Source: Planctomycetota bacterium
GTDB taxonomy: Bacteria; Planctomycetota; Phycisphaerae; UBA1845
DNA: 6,215 bases
Assembly (NCBI GenBank): GCA_022561415.1
Contig: JADFRH010000153.1
Span: 1-6,215, forward strand
Reading direction: 5' to 3'
Below the pieces are notes generated by a model that made no database searches, had not been told where the DNA came from, and saw only the letters and a program-made list of their open reading frames with translations. Shown in pieces: positions 1 through 6,052 of the stretch. Numbering within the stretch: the first letter of the stretch is position 1; each line of letters opens with the position of its first letter. The position numbers were made by a program, and so were the translations under genes.

Positions 1-885
1 CAGAGTGCGGTCGCGCGGGTCTACGGTGCGACGCTGGGGTTCGGCTCCGGCCACGTTGACATCATTTGCGAGCCGGTCGGCGGAGTCGAACCGCTCGATC
101 GAGAGCTCGCCGACATTCCGGGCACCATGAGCAGCGCATTCGGCGACCTGATCAGTTCGGAGTTCATCACGTCCATCGAAACCGCGATCCAAAACATCGG
201 GTCGACGGCGGCCGCCACCACCCCGGTCATGGAGAATATCTCCGCGCTGACGCAGCCCCGTAGCGCCGCCGACGTCGATAACCCCGACACCCCCGCGGAT
301 CAGGCGCACCCGACCGTCGCCACCGTCATCGAACGCGTCGACGATCTGCTCGCGGGGCTCAACGCGATCGTCACCGACGAGACCGTCCAGGGCGATGTGA
401 AGAGCGCACTGAGTGACCTGCACGAGGCCGCCACCGGGCTGCGCGAAGCGATCAGCGCGTTTGAGGCCGAGACTCGGCGAACGAGTCAGAACCTCAACGC
501 CGGCATCGAAGACACGAAGGAAAATCTCGACAAGTCGTTCGTCGCGCTCAATACCTCGCTGGGGAGCTTGGACGACGGGCTCTCGACGCTCGCCCGTCTG
601 CTGCGCCACATCGAATCGGGCGAAGGATCGGCCGGTCGGTTCGTGAACGACGACCGCCTCTACGAAGCGGCCGTGCTGGCGCTTGAACGCGTCGGCGAGC
701 TGGCGGGCACGCTCCAGCGCATCTTCGGCAAGGTCGAACGCGACGGCTTCCTTACGATCGGCAAGAACACGCCCGTCGGCTTTCTCAGCCGCGACGTACC
801 GGTGCCGGAACTCGTTGAGGAAATTCGCTCCAAGATGGCCGATCGCGAGCCGGCCGACACAGCGTCGGACCAAGGATCCCAATGA
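1..885 (+). CDS. MCE/MlaD-family lipid-transport protein, C-terminal part (5' end outside window)
   Basis: The frame is open from base 1 to the TGA at 883-885, giving 294 visible residues. The ATG at 127 is internal, since the reading continues upstream with protein-like sequence, so the true start lies left of the window. Residues 14-28 (GFGSGHVDIICEPVG) look like the closing strands of an MCE domain. A long, charged, helix-prone region follows (about residues 95-200). Residues 202-217 (GEGSAGRFVNDDRLYE) match the 'GxGtlGkLlnDdeLY' motif found behind the MCE domain in many MlaD-like proteins. In that family an N-terminal membrane anchor carries MCE rings that pass phospholipids between membranes, together with an MlaE-type permease and MlaF-type ATPase; such partners would be expected upstream but are not visible. 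The C-terminus is polar with no second anchor. Family assignment is fairly secure; substrate and subfamily are not. Confidence 0.75.
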   Translation, partial: QSAVARVYGATLGFGSGHVDIICEPVGGVEPLDRELADIPGTMSSAFGDLISSEFITSIETAIQNIGSTAAATTPVMENISALTQPRSAADVDNPDTPADQAHPTVATVIERVDDLLAGLNAIVTDETVQGDVKSALSDLHEAATGLREAISAFEAETRRTSQNLNAGIEDTKENLDKSFVALNTSLGSLDDGLSTLARLLRHIESGEGSAGRFVNDDRLYEAAVLALERVGELAGTLQRIFGKVERDGFLTIGKNTPVGFLSRDVPVPELVEEIRSKMADREPADTASDQGSQ

Positions 886-919
886 GCGGTCGGCCGTGCC
901 GCCTTGCGCCACGGTAGCA

Positions 920-934
920 GCGCTCAACGAGCGC
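920..934. terminator. possible bidirectional hairpin between convergent genes
   Basis: GCGCTC-AAC-GAGCGC is a perfect 6-bp stem with a 3-base loop, in the 99-base gap between the convergent MCE and aquaporin genes. It overlaps a competing 5-bp stem, CAACG (925-929) with CGTTG (934-938). Neither side has a T-run, so an intrinsic terminator is only suggested by position. Confidence 0.25.
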
Positions 935-984
935 GTTGGCAATCCATCTGCACCCCTCGGCACATCTCGGGATAGTCCAAGCGG

Positions 985-1719
985 CTAATCAGAACTCGGC
1001 GTCTTCGACATAATAAAAGCGTCGTAGATTACCGCCGCGAGGACCGCACCGATGATCGGACCGGCCCAGTAGACCCAGTGCTGAGACCAAAGCGACGAGG
1101 TCGCGTTGCCGCCGCCAAGGAGCGTCCCCAGCGTCCGAGCCGGGTTCATCGCCGCGCCCGTGATGGGTCCGCCCATGAGAATATCCACGCTGACCGTCAG
1201 CCCGATGCCAAAGCCACCGATCTTCGGTGCCCGCTCATCGACGGCCGTGCCGAAAATGGCAAACACCAACAGAAAGGTCAGAATGATTTCGACGATTACG
1301 GCCATACCCGTCGAAACGCCCGTCCCGAAATTCGGTGTTCCCAGTTTGCATGCGTCGATCGCCGCGGACCCGGTCATAGCTCCGCCCGCATCGCCCAAGG
1401 ATCCGAAGATGACCGCCAGCAGGACGCCTGCTATGGTTGCGCCCACGCATTGAGCCACGATGTAGGCGATTCCCGCTCCTGCCTCGATTCGGCGCGTGAC
1501 GATCATGGCCACGGTAACGGCGGGATTGATGTGTCCGCCGCTGATGTTCATCGTCGCCGACACGACAATCGCCAATATGAGTCCGTGCGCAAGCGCGATG
1601 CCGACCAATCCCGGTTGCCCGTCGGTCCAGGTTGTCGTAAGGATCGCACCGGCCCCAATGAAGGTGAGCGCAAACGTACCAATCGCTTCACAGGTCAAAT
1701 TCCGCGTGGCATGGGCCAT
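985..1719 (-). CDS. MIP-family aquaporin channel (TIP-like selectivity filter)
   Basis: The 244-residue product is a six-helix inner-membrane pore with both half-helix motifs: GGHINPAV (NPA at 65-67) and GAAMNPAR (NPA at 192-194). E11 and E144 are the usual helix-1 and helix-4 glutamates. Start: the frame continues 30 codons upstream, but that extension is polar and unlike the family, whereas the ATG at 1719 has an excellent Shine-Dalgarno 8 bases upstream. Aligning by distance to the NPA motifs, the aromatic/arginine filter is H45, I180, A189, R195. E. coli AqpZ has F/H/T/R and GlpF has a Gly and an Asp near the second NPA that are absent here. H/I/A/R resembles plant tonoplast aquaporins and AQP8-type channels, which pass water and often ammonia, urea or hydrogen peroxide. 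Gene family is certain; the substrate is inference. The gene converges on the MCE gene and diverges from yggS, so it is probably monocistronic. Confidence 0.93.
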   Translation of the reverse strand: MAHATRNLTCEAIGTFALTFIGAGAILTTTWTDGQPGLVGIALAHGLILAIVVSATMNISGGHINPAVTVAMIVTRRIEAGAGIAYIVAQCVGATIAGVLLAVIFGSLGDAGGAMTGSAAIDACKLGTPNFGTGVSTGMAVIVEIILTFLLVFAIFGTAVDERAPKIGGFGIGLTVSVDILMGGPITGAAMNPARTLGTLLGGGNATSSLWSQHWVYWAGPIIGAVLAAVIYDAFIMSKTPSSD

Positions 1720-1727
1720 GATCGGAG

Positions 1728-1735
1728 CCTCCTTT
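1728..1735 (-). promoter_or_regulatory. strong Shine-Dalgarno of the aquaporin gene
   Basis: On the minus strand AAAGGAGG lies 8 bases before the ATG at 1719. It is an almost perfect anti-16S match and decides the start in favour of the 244-residue form over a 274-residue form beginning at 1809. Confidence 0.8.
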
Positions 1736-1944
1736 GGCTGAAAGTTTGTGAATCGCCCGGCGCCGCTGGATCGAAGACACGTATCGCGTGTGCTTACAAC
1801 CTGAACCAAATCACCGGCAGCGATTCGAATTGCCTGTCTGCATCATGCCGCGAATCGGTCCGATCGTCCAATGTCCGAATCTCGGCGCGTACGCGAGTCA
1901 CAACAACTCACAGGTTAGCAGCAGCAAGCCAGCGCGCCCGCGCG

Positions 1945-1974
1945 TTGTCGCAATCCGGGAGAGGTTGCTATACT
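1945..1974 (+). promoter_or_regulatory. sigma-70-like promoter of yggS, giving a very short leader
   Basis: TTGTCG (1945-1950), an 18-base spacer and TATACT (1969-1974; 5 of 6 consensus) form the best promoter match in the 265-base divergent spacer. Transcription would start near 1980-1982, only 3-5 bases before the ATG at 1985, and no Shine-Dalgarno would be included. The rest of the spacer (1736-1944) shows no gene or convincing site. Confidence 0.45.
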
Positions 1975-1984
1975 GCACACCGTC

Positions 1985-2743
1985 ATGCGCCGAAGACTTT
2001 CTGAAAATCTGAAACGAGTGAAACACCGCATCGAGCAGGCCTGCCTCCGCGCGGGGCGCAAGCCCGAGAGCGTCAAGCTGGTGGCCGTTACCAAATATGC
2101 CACCCTCGATATCATCCGAACGATGGTGGACCTGGGTTTCGAGAATCTGGGCGAGAGCCGCGTTGGGGAGCTGACAAAACGCGCCGCCGCGGTCAACGAG
2201 TCGTTGAGCCGAAAGTCGCGCAGTCCCGGCGGGGCGATGCGACCGCACTGGCACATGGTCGGCCACCTCCAGCGTAACAAGGTCAAGACGGTCCTACCGT
2301 GGATCGACATGATCCACTCCGTCGACAGCCTCCGCCTGGCCGAGGAGATCGACGCCCAGGCCGGGAAACTCGATCGAAAGATTCCCATCCTTCTCCAGGT
2401 CAATGCGGCCGAGGAGCCCGGCAAGAGCGGCGTGGCCGTCGCCGCCATTTCCCACTTGGCCGAGCAGATCGTATCGCTCCCCCACCTCGACGTTCGCGGG
2501 CTGATGGCGATGGCGCCTTTGACGGACGACACCGACGTGGCGCGGCGCGTCTTTGAACGGGTGCGCGAGCTGTTCGACGAGATCGTGAGCGAGCGTACGT
2601 GCGGCCCGGGTTTTCGAGAGCTCTCGCTCGGCATGAGCCGGGATTTTGAATACGGAATCGAGGCCGGCGCGACCTACGTTAGAATCGGCTCGGCCCTCTT
2701 CGAGGGAATCGCCCTGGGCGCAGAGCCCGTCTCTGCAAATTAG
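1985..2743 (+). CDS. yggS: PLP homeostasis protein, YggS/PROSC family
   Basis: The 252-residue product is a single-domain fold-type III (alanine-racemase-like barrel) protein that binds pyridoxal 5'-phosphate and buffers free cofactor in the cytosol, without known enzyme activity. Family signatures occur in order: LVAVTK with the PLP-binding lysine K37, LGESRVGEL, WHMVGHLQRNK, IHSVDS, QVN, KSGV, GLMAMAP, and LSLGMSRDFEYGIEAGAT followed by YVRIGSALFEG, which holds the phosphate-binding region. It is somewhat longer than E. coli YggS (234 residues); the extra length is mainly a basic loop of about 12 residues before WHMVGH. The ATG at 1985 aligns with the family N-terminus. Upstream there is no clear Shine-Dalgarno at proper spacing, and a promoter lies very close, so translation may be leaderless. 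Proline-synthesis and YggT genes, frequent neighbours of yggS elsewhere, are absent from the window. Confidence 0.95.
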   Translation: MRRRLSENLKRVKHRIEQACLRAGRKPESVKLVAVTKYATLDIIRTMVDLGFENLGESRVGELTKRAAAVNESLSRKSRSPGGAMRPHWHMVGHLQRNKVKTVLPWIDMIHSVDSLRLAEEIDAQAGKLDRKIPILLQVNAAEEPGKSGVAVAAISHLAEQIVSLPHLDVRGLMAMAPLTDDTDVARRVFERVRELFDEIVSERTCGPGFRELSLGMSRDFEYGIEAGATYVRIGSALFEGIALGAEPVSAN

Positions 2744-2844
2744 ACCAAGGCCGACGTACGAAACCCATCAATCCGCGGGCCAGTCCGATTCATCTCCGTT
2801 TCTCAGCCGATCGAGCGCACGGCGCCGTCGAAATCCGACCGGGA

Positions 2845-2875
2845 TTGAAACCTTCGCCCCCGCCGCCCGTACAAG
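2845..2875 (+). promoter_or_regulatory. weak promoter candidate for the TPR gene
   Basis: TTGAAA (2845-2850, 5 of 6), a 19-base spacer and TACAAG (2870-2875, 4 of 6) lie about 55 bases before the start at 2930. The spacer is long and the -10 imperfect. The gap 2744-2929 otherwise shows nothing recognisable. Confidence 0.22.
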
Positions 2876-2910
2876 TATTGAGCGGTGAAAGCGCATCGCC
2901 TCGGACCCCA

Positions 2911-2925
2911 AGGAAAGGCAGGTGG
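2911..2925 (+). promoter_or_regulatory. ribosome binding region that decides the TPR-protein start
   Basis: AGGAAAGG (2911-2918) and AGGTGG (2920-2925) precede the ATG at 2930 by 11 and 4 bases. An in-frame GTG at 2885 lacks a comparable site and would put 15 extra polar residues before the signal peptide, so 2930 is preferred. Confidence 0.55.
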
Positions 2926-2929
2926 ACAC

Positions 2930-3769
2930 ATGTTCGGTCGTCGCAGCTACCTGGTGAAGCGCTCGCTCGTGGCCGGTCTCGCGCTCTCTCTCAGTGCCGG
3001 GGTCCGCGCACAGAGCGATTCGGAGCCATCGCCCACGATCCCTGACGCAAAGGCCGAACACCCGCGCCGCAAGGCCGCTCGCGACGCAAGCCGGCCACGG
3101 AGCCGCTACCCACGTCGCTTCGATCTTCGCCCGCAGTTCTACCGTCAGGGCGAGGGCTACCGTTTCGGCGTGCCCGCCTTCGACAGGGTCCACGACGAGG
3201 AGATCGAGCGAGCCTACCGGCAGGGGCTCGCCGATGGTCGCGGCTCCGAGCGGCTCGAGATACAGGCCCAGCGTGGCTTGGCCGCGTACAAAGGGGCCAT
3301 GCTCGCGGGGCACGCGGCGTTCGAGGCGGGGAAGTACGGGCTTGCGGCCAGGCAGTTCCTGCTGGCGGCCACGCTCAACCAAGGCGACCCCGCCTCTCGG
3401 CTCTGCGCAGCCCACGCACAGATCGCCCTCAAAGACTACGCTCCGGCCGCCCGCCTGCTCCATCGCGCTTTCGAGTTGCAACCCAGGCTTGTCTTTCTAC
3501 CCATGGATATCCGCAGCGCTTACGGAGTCGGCGCCGACTTCCCGAAACACCGCAACGCGCTGAAGAAAGCGGCTGCGCGGGAGAAACAAAACGGCGATCT
3601 CTGGTTCTTGCTGGGCTATATGCACTACTACACCGACAACATGACCGGTGCGGCCCGCGTCCTTGCCAAAGCGGCCGAGCTGGAGCCGGACGACCCGCTG
3701 ATAGCCGAGTTGGCCTCGCTGGCCGGAATGAGTGCCCCGGCGGCGAACAGCTCGAAACGTCGGGAGTAA
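2930..3769 (+). CDS. exported tetratricopeptide-repeat protein of unknown function
   Basis: The product has 279 residues from the ATG at 2930. Residues 1-27 form a Sec signal peptide: basic MFGRRSYLVKR, a hydrophobic core at 13-23, and VRA before a predicted signal peptidase I cut at A27/Q28. A low-complexity basic/proline segment follows (about 33-63). Next is a charged linker with YRQGEGYRFG (71-80) and AYRQGLADGRG (95-105), probably helical. TPR-like helix pairs cover about 122-155 (AGHAAFEAGKYGLAARQF), 156-189 (QIALKDYAPAARLLHRAFEL) and 222-255 (LLGYMHYYTDNMTGAARVL, then AELEPDDP). TPRs bind partner proteins, so a periplasmic scaffold or assembly role is likely, but no catalytic motif is seen and no specific function can be named. 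The downstream gene tdk lies 100 bases away and is not clearly co-transcribed. Confidence 0.8.
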   Translation: MFGRRSYLVKRSLVAGLALSLSAGVRAQSDSEPSPTIPDAKAEHPRRKAARDASRPRSRYPRRFDLRPQFYRQGEGYRFGVPAFDRVHDEEIERAYRQGLADGRGSERLEIQAQRGLAAYKGAMLAGHAAFEAGKYGLAARQFLLAATLNQGDPASRLCAAHAQIALKDYAPAARLLHRAFELQPRLVFLPMDIRSAYGVGADFPKHRNALKKAAAREKQNGDLWFLLGYMHYYTDNMTGAARVLAKAAELEPDDPLIAELASLAGMSAPAANSSKRRE

Positions 3770-3844
3770 TCGCCCATTCGCACGCCGCCATCCGAATGAT
3801 ATCACAGGTTCTGTTTTCGGTGTCGGCGCCCCGCTTCACAACCG

Positions 3845-3858
3845 GGTCGAAATCGACC
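3845..3858. promoter_or_regulatory. 14-base inverted repeat just upstream of tdk
   Basis: GGTCGA-AA-TCGACC is a perfect dyad ending 11 bases before the ATG at 3870, where a Shine-Dalgarno would normally lie; none is evident. It could be an operator half-site pair or a hairpin affecting initiation. If translation begins at 3894 the dyad sits farther out in the leader. Confidence 0.3.
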
Positions 3859-3869
3859 ACAATTCGCCC

Positions 3870-4529
3870 ATGCAGGGTTCCCCCAACGCACGGATGCGGG
3901 CGGTCACTCTAGAACGTACGTCGCAGCGATTCACGCCGGTCGGCGCCCCTAAGACCAACAGTGGCCCGGTCACGCTGATTTCCGGGTGCATGTTCAGCGG
4001 AAAGACGACGGAGCTGCTCCGCCGCGTCGCGTCGTACGATCGGGCCAAGGTCGCGGCGTTCAAGCACGCCGTCGACGTTCGATACAGCCGCAATGAGATC
4101 GTATCGCACGCGGGCAAGGCCTATCCTGCCTGCGCCGTCACCTCCGCCGGCGAGATTCTCTCGCGGCTTGCTCCAGGCCTAGAGCTGGTGGCGATTGACG
4201 AGGCCCACTTTCTCGACGTCGATCTGGTCGATGTCACCGGGATTCTCGCCAGGCGCGGCCTCGCGGTCGTTCTCACGTCGCTTGATCCGGACAGTTGGGG
4301 CAGACCGTTCGAGGTTCTCGAGCGGCTGAGGCCCATCGCCGGCGAGTCGGTATTCCTTCAGGCGACGTGTGCCCGCTGTGATGCGGTGGCGAGTCGTACG
4401 CAGCGTCTCACCCCGATCGTGGGCGGCAACATGGCCGACGGCCCCGAAAACTACGAACCTAGATGCCCCGCGTGCTGGACCCCCCCGCCCGAACGAGCGC
4501 CTTCGCTTTGGGCAAAAGTTGGCGTCTAA
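3870..4529 (+). CDS. tdk: thymidine kinase, type II (TK1-like)
   Basis: The enzyme phosphorylates thymidine (or deoxyuridine) with ATP in the pyrimidine salvage pathway of the cytosol. From the ATG at 3870 it has 219 residues, close to E. coli Tdk (205) plus an N-terminal tail. The P-loop is GCMFSGKT (39-46). KHAVDVRYS (65-73) and IVSHAG (77-82) are the family's next signatures. IDEAHF (109-114) carries the Mg-binding D110 and catalytic base E111. TSLDPDSWGRPF (136-147) is the start of the thymidine-binding lasso. Four zinc-ribbon cysteines are C167/C170 and C199/C202, with TQRL between them. YEPRC (195-199) fits the usual C-terminal signature. The start is uncertain: no strong Shine-Dalgarno precedes 3870, an in-frame ATG at 3894 gives 211 residues, and the frame is open back to 3732, overlapping the TPR gene. 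The conserved fold begins near residue 33, so any of these would be functional. Confidence 0.92.
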   Translation: MQGSPNARMRAVTLERTSQRFTPVGAPKTNSGPVTLISGCMFSGKTTELLRRVASYDRAKVAAFKHAVDVRYSRNEIVSHAGKAYPACAVTSAGEILSRLAPGLELVAIDEAHFLDVDLVDVTGILARRGLAVVLTSLDPDSWGRPFEVLERLRPIAGESVFLQATCARCDAVASRTQRLTPIVGGNMADGPENYEPRCPACWTPPPERAPSLWAKVGV

Positions 4530-4571
4530 CGTGTTGTCGGCGAGCGAAGCCCGAGACCAAGGCGGCATGAC

Positions 4572-4733
4572 TCAAACGAGCGTGGGATCATCGGTCTCGA
4601 GCCAGGTGTCGACACAGATTGAGAACTCCTCAGCTTTCTCGACGAGTTCTTTCGTGTCACTATCAGTTACGATACTGGCGGCGTCGTAGCTCAGATCGTT
4701 TCGCATCTGCCGGAACTTCTTCGCCAATCGTTC
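4572..4733 (-). pseudogene. 3' fragment of an unidentified gene, HEPN-like C-terminus
   Basis: On the minus strand a frame open from 4781 to the TGA at 4572-4574 encodes an amphipathic, helix-rich peptide: ERLAKKFRQMRNDLSYDA, then SIVTDSDTKELVEKAEEF, then SICVDTWLETDDPTLV. Its third codon positions are more GC-rich than those of the plus-strand alternative. The pattern R-N-x-x-x-Y-D, a variable T-containing turn, a helix ending A-E-x-F and a final W-L helix recalls the C-terminus of HEPN-superfamily or UPF0332 proteins, often toxin-like partners of nucleotidyltransferases. This is recognition by eye only. No plausible start is seen for the full length. An ATG at 4706 would give a 44-residue protein with no real Shine-Dalgarno. 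The fragment meets the IS256 remnant at about 4733, suggesting the rest was lost on insertion or deletion. Alternatives: a chance antisense frame or a real small protein. Confidence 0.38.
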
Positions 4734-4945
4734 CGCAGCACGAATCCGATCGAGTCCTTGTACGACAAGGTGGCCTACCGCTCAGGCGGGTGAAGAACTG
4801 GAAGGGTAGGAACCGGGTAGTGCGGTGGGCGGCCTCAAGCCTGCGCCTGCACAAAGGGAAGTTCAGACGAATCAGAGGCTACAAACAGATGCCCCTCTTG
4901 CCGGCGGCGCTGGACAACGTTGACAGCAAGCAGGCCGAGGCGTAA
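4734..4945 (+). pseudogene. IS256-family (Mutator-type) transposase, C-terminal remnant with one frameshift
   Basis: The frame starting at 4734 reads RSTNPIESLYDKVAYRSGG and hits a TGA at 4791. The next frame over continues from about 4784 with RRVKNWKGRNRVVRWAASS (4784-4840), then FRRIRGYKQMPLLPAAL (4862-4912), to the TAA at 4943-4945. Joined by restoring one base near 4782-4784, the two halves reproduce the C-terminal IS256 pattern: STNPIES, 15 residues to the W of VKxW, a conserved RW about eight residues later, and an arginine-lysine tract ending GY/H before LxxAL. These enzymes are DDE transposases; the first two catalytic acids and most of the protein are missing, so the remnant is inactive. 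Upstream in the first frame, HLPELLRQSF (4704-4733) may also be transposase but is ambiguous because the opposite strand reads better there. The bases after the stop, around 4965-4991, may include the old element end, but no partner repeat is visible. Confidence 0.8.
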
Positions 4946-5020
4946 ATGAACGGAACCCCTCAACCAAATCCAACGAAAACCGGGACGTCTTCTTCACAGC
5001 GCGACGAACGTTTCCTGAAC

Positions 5021-5581
5021 TTAGTGTAGACGCTTCCTCGCTAAGCCCACCAAGCCGAATCCGATCATTCCGAGGAAGAGCCCCCCCGGTACGGGAAGGC
5101 TCGCAAGACCGGAACGGGTTACGCTTGTAAGGGTTGCGGTGGTAAACACGAACGCATCGCCATCCCAGACCAACCCGACGGCGTGAGTAGCGTTTTCAGC
5201 GCCCGGCGTAAACGCCGAAAAATTGACCATTAGGATACCAGCCGTGGTGGGCGGAGCGGCACCGTCGAACGTTAGAGCGAGACCAAGGTCGCCAGAAAAC
5301 ACCGGTCCTGCCGCATAGACCAACGTAGGCGAAACCCAGGTGCCCGTCCAGGTGCCGGGTGATGCGACAATGGCAGGGGCAAGCGGCGTAGGTTCAAACG
5401 TGTCGCCGACCACTTCCACCACAAACAAGTCGTACAGGCCGGAGTTAAGCAGCGATACCGGAATGGTATAACTGTTCCCGAACTCGACAGGTCCGATTTG
5501 CCCAACGGTAAGATCCGCACGCGCCGAGGCGCAGCAGAAGCTAAGAACAACGGGTATGATTAAAAGTCCGAGAGCCTTCAT
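5021..5581 (-). CDS. exported PEP-CTERM-like protein of unknown function
   Basis: The product has 186 residues. Residues 1-22 are a Sec signal peptide (MKALGLLIIPVVLSF, then CCASARA) with signal peptidase I cleavage likely at A22/D23. The mature part is acidic, aromatic and rich in G, T, V and P, consistent with a beta-sandwich surface or matrix protein. The last 25 residues (162-186) form a sorting tail: LPVPGG, a transmembrane stretch LFLGMIGFGLVGL (168-180) and the basic end ARKRLH. This resembles PEP-CTERM tails cleaved by exosortase (EpsH/XrtA) systems, except that the signature is P-V-P instead of P-E-P. No exosortase or polysaccharide genes are in the window. The start is the only ATG of the frame ahead of the signal peptide; a weak GAAGTGG may serve as ribosome site. 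No function of the mature domain is recognised. Confidence 0.75.
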   Translation of the reverse strand: MKALGLLIIPVVLSFCCASARADLTVGQIGPVEFGNSYTIPVSLLNSGLYDLFVVEVVGDTFEPTPLAPAIVASPGTWTGTWVSPTLVYAAGPVFSGDLGLALTFDGAAPPTTAGILMVNFSAFTPGAENATHAVGLVWDGDAFVFTTATLTSVTRSGLASLPVPGGLFLGMIGFGLVGLARKRLH

Positions 5582-5590
5582 AAGACCACT

Positions 5591-5935
5591 TCACTTCCCA
5601 CGCAAAATGCCTTCCGCATCCGCTCGCGCGACGCGACTGTCTCGCATCCCTGCACCGCTTGTGCGATCCATCAGTCTCAGCATTCTACTGACTTGGCCGT
5701 ACGTTGCAAGAGGAAACTTGTTCTTTTCCAATTTTTCTTCGAGGATAAATGGCTCGATTAATCGGACCCACCGGATCGTTGCCAAGCCCCGCCACGAGGG
5801 GATGGGCATGCAAGTAATCCGCTGTAAGTAGTTGTTTTGCAATAGGTTAGAGCGCTTCTTCAGTCCGGTACTAGGTTGTGATCGCGCTGGACCTATCGGG
5901 AAAAACTCTGGTGAAGGTGACGGAGATGCTTTCAA
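5591..5935 (-). CDS. doubtful ORF of 114 codons, unrecognised
   Basis: A minus-strand frame ends at TGA 5591-5593, 9 bases before the PEP-CTERM start, as in an operon. The N-terminal third is low-complexity and does not look coded. The part from the internal ATG near 5805 is more protein-like, with VRLIEPFILEEKLEKNKF and YGQVSRMLRLMDRT as possible helices faintly like the N-terminal region of some phage-type recombinases. I cannot place it in a family. The best promoter for the downstream gene lies inside it, its third positions are not clearly GC-rich, and no Shine-Dalgarno is evident. It may be decayed mobile-element sequence or non-coding. It accounts for most of the stretch between the PEP-CTERM gene and the hairpin cluster; I see no other gene there. 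Confidence 0.2.
   Translation of the reverse strand: MKASPSPSPEFFPIGPARSQPSTGLKKRSNLLQNNYLQRITCMPIPSWRGLATIRWVRLIEPFILEEKLEKNKFPLATYGQVSRMLRLMDRTSGAGMRDSRVARADAEGILRGK
5682..5709 (-). promoter_or_regulatory. sigma-70-like promoter for the PEP-CTERM-like gene
   Basis: On the minus strand TTGCAA (5704-5709), a 16-base spacer and TAGAAT (5682-5687, 5 of 6) point toward the gene starting at 5581. The leader would be roughly 90-95 bases. The surrounding DNA is the most AT-rich of the window, which favours promoter function but also raises the chance of random matches. Confidence 0.4.
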
Positions 5936-5957
5936 AGTCCGATAACGTGTTCTTCTT

Positions 5958-5975
5958 CAGAGCACCAGTGCTCTG
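5958..5975. repeat. perfect hairpin 1 of a cluster
   Basis: CAGAGCAC-CA-GTGCTCTG is an 8-bp perfect inverted repeat. As a folded strand it would be a 7-bp stem with a 4-base CCAG loop. A near copy occurs at 6115-6133. Confidence 0.6.
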
Positions 5976-6003
5976 TCAACGGTGAATCGACGTGGTCGTG
6001 GGC

Positions 6004-6022
6004 CACGGCTCTGCGAGCCGTG
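6004..6022. repeat. perfect hairpin 2 of a cluster
   Basis: CACGGCTC-TGC-GAGCCGTG is an 8-bp perfect stem with a 3-base loop. It shares the frame CAC-N-GCTC / GAGC-N'-GTG with hairpin 3, with the variable pair changed on both sides. Confidence 0.65.
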
Positions 6023-6052
6023 TTGAGCGATCATCACGCCGCGAGGGTCATG

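Noticed and set aside
127..885. ATG at 127 as the true start of the first gene
   Set aside because: The same frame is open to base 1 and the residues before the ATG resemble the end of an MCE domain, so the gene continues off the left edge.
1777..1791. Dyad ACACG-TATCG-CGTGT upstream of the aquaporin gene
   Set aside because: Only 5-bp arms with no accompanying convincing promoter; expected by chance in a spacer of this size.
1078..2004. Long plus-strand frame (308 codons) opposite the aquaporin gene
   Set aside because: It is the antisense of a clear MIP gene, with arginine- and serine-rich, low-hydrophobicity sequence typical of GC-rich shadow frames.
1915..2634. Minus-strand frame of 239 codons opposite yggS
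   Set aside because: Antisense shadow of a well-conserved YggS protein; no domain or ribosome site.
2768..3481. Minus-strand frame of 237 codons opposite the TPR gene
   Set aside because: The plus strand has a signal peptide, a ribosome site and TPR motifs; the antisense product shows no recognisable pattern.
4680..4757. tRNA-like start, GTAGCTCAGAT at 4687, with a GAATCC-like box at 4742
   Set aside because: The acceptor arms do not pair (5' GGCGTCG has no CGACGCC partner), no anticodon stem forms, and the DNA is explained by the gene fragments there.
5755..5764. Palindrome CGATTAATCG
   Set aside because: Only ten bases, isolated, inside a doubtful ORF; no partner site.
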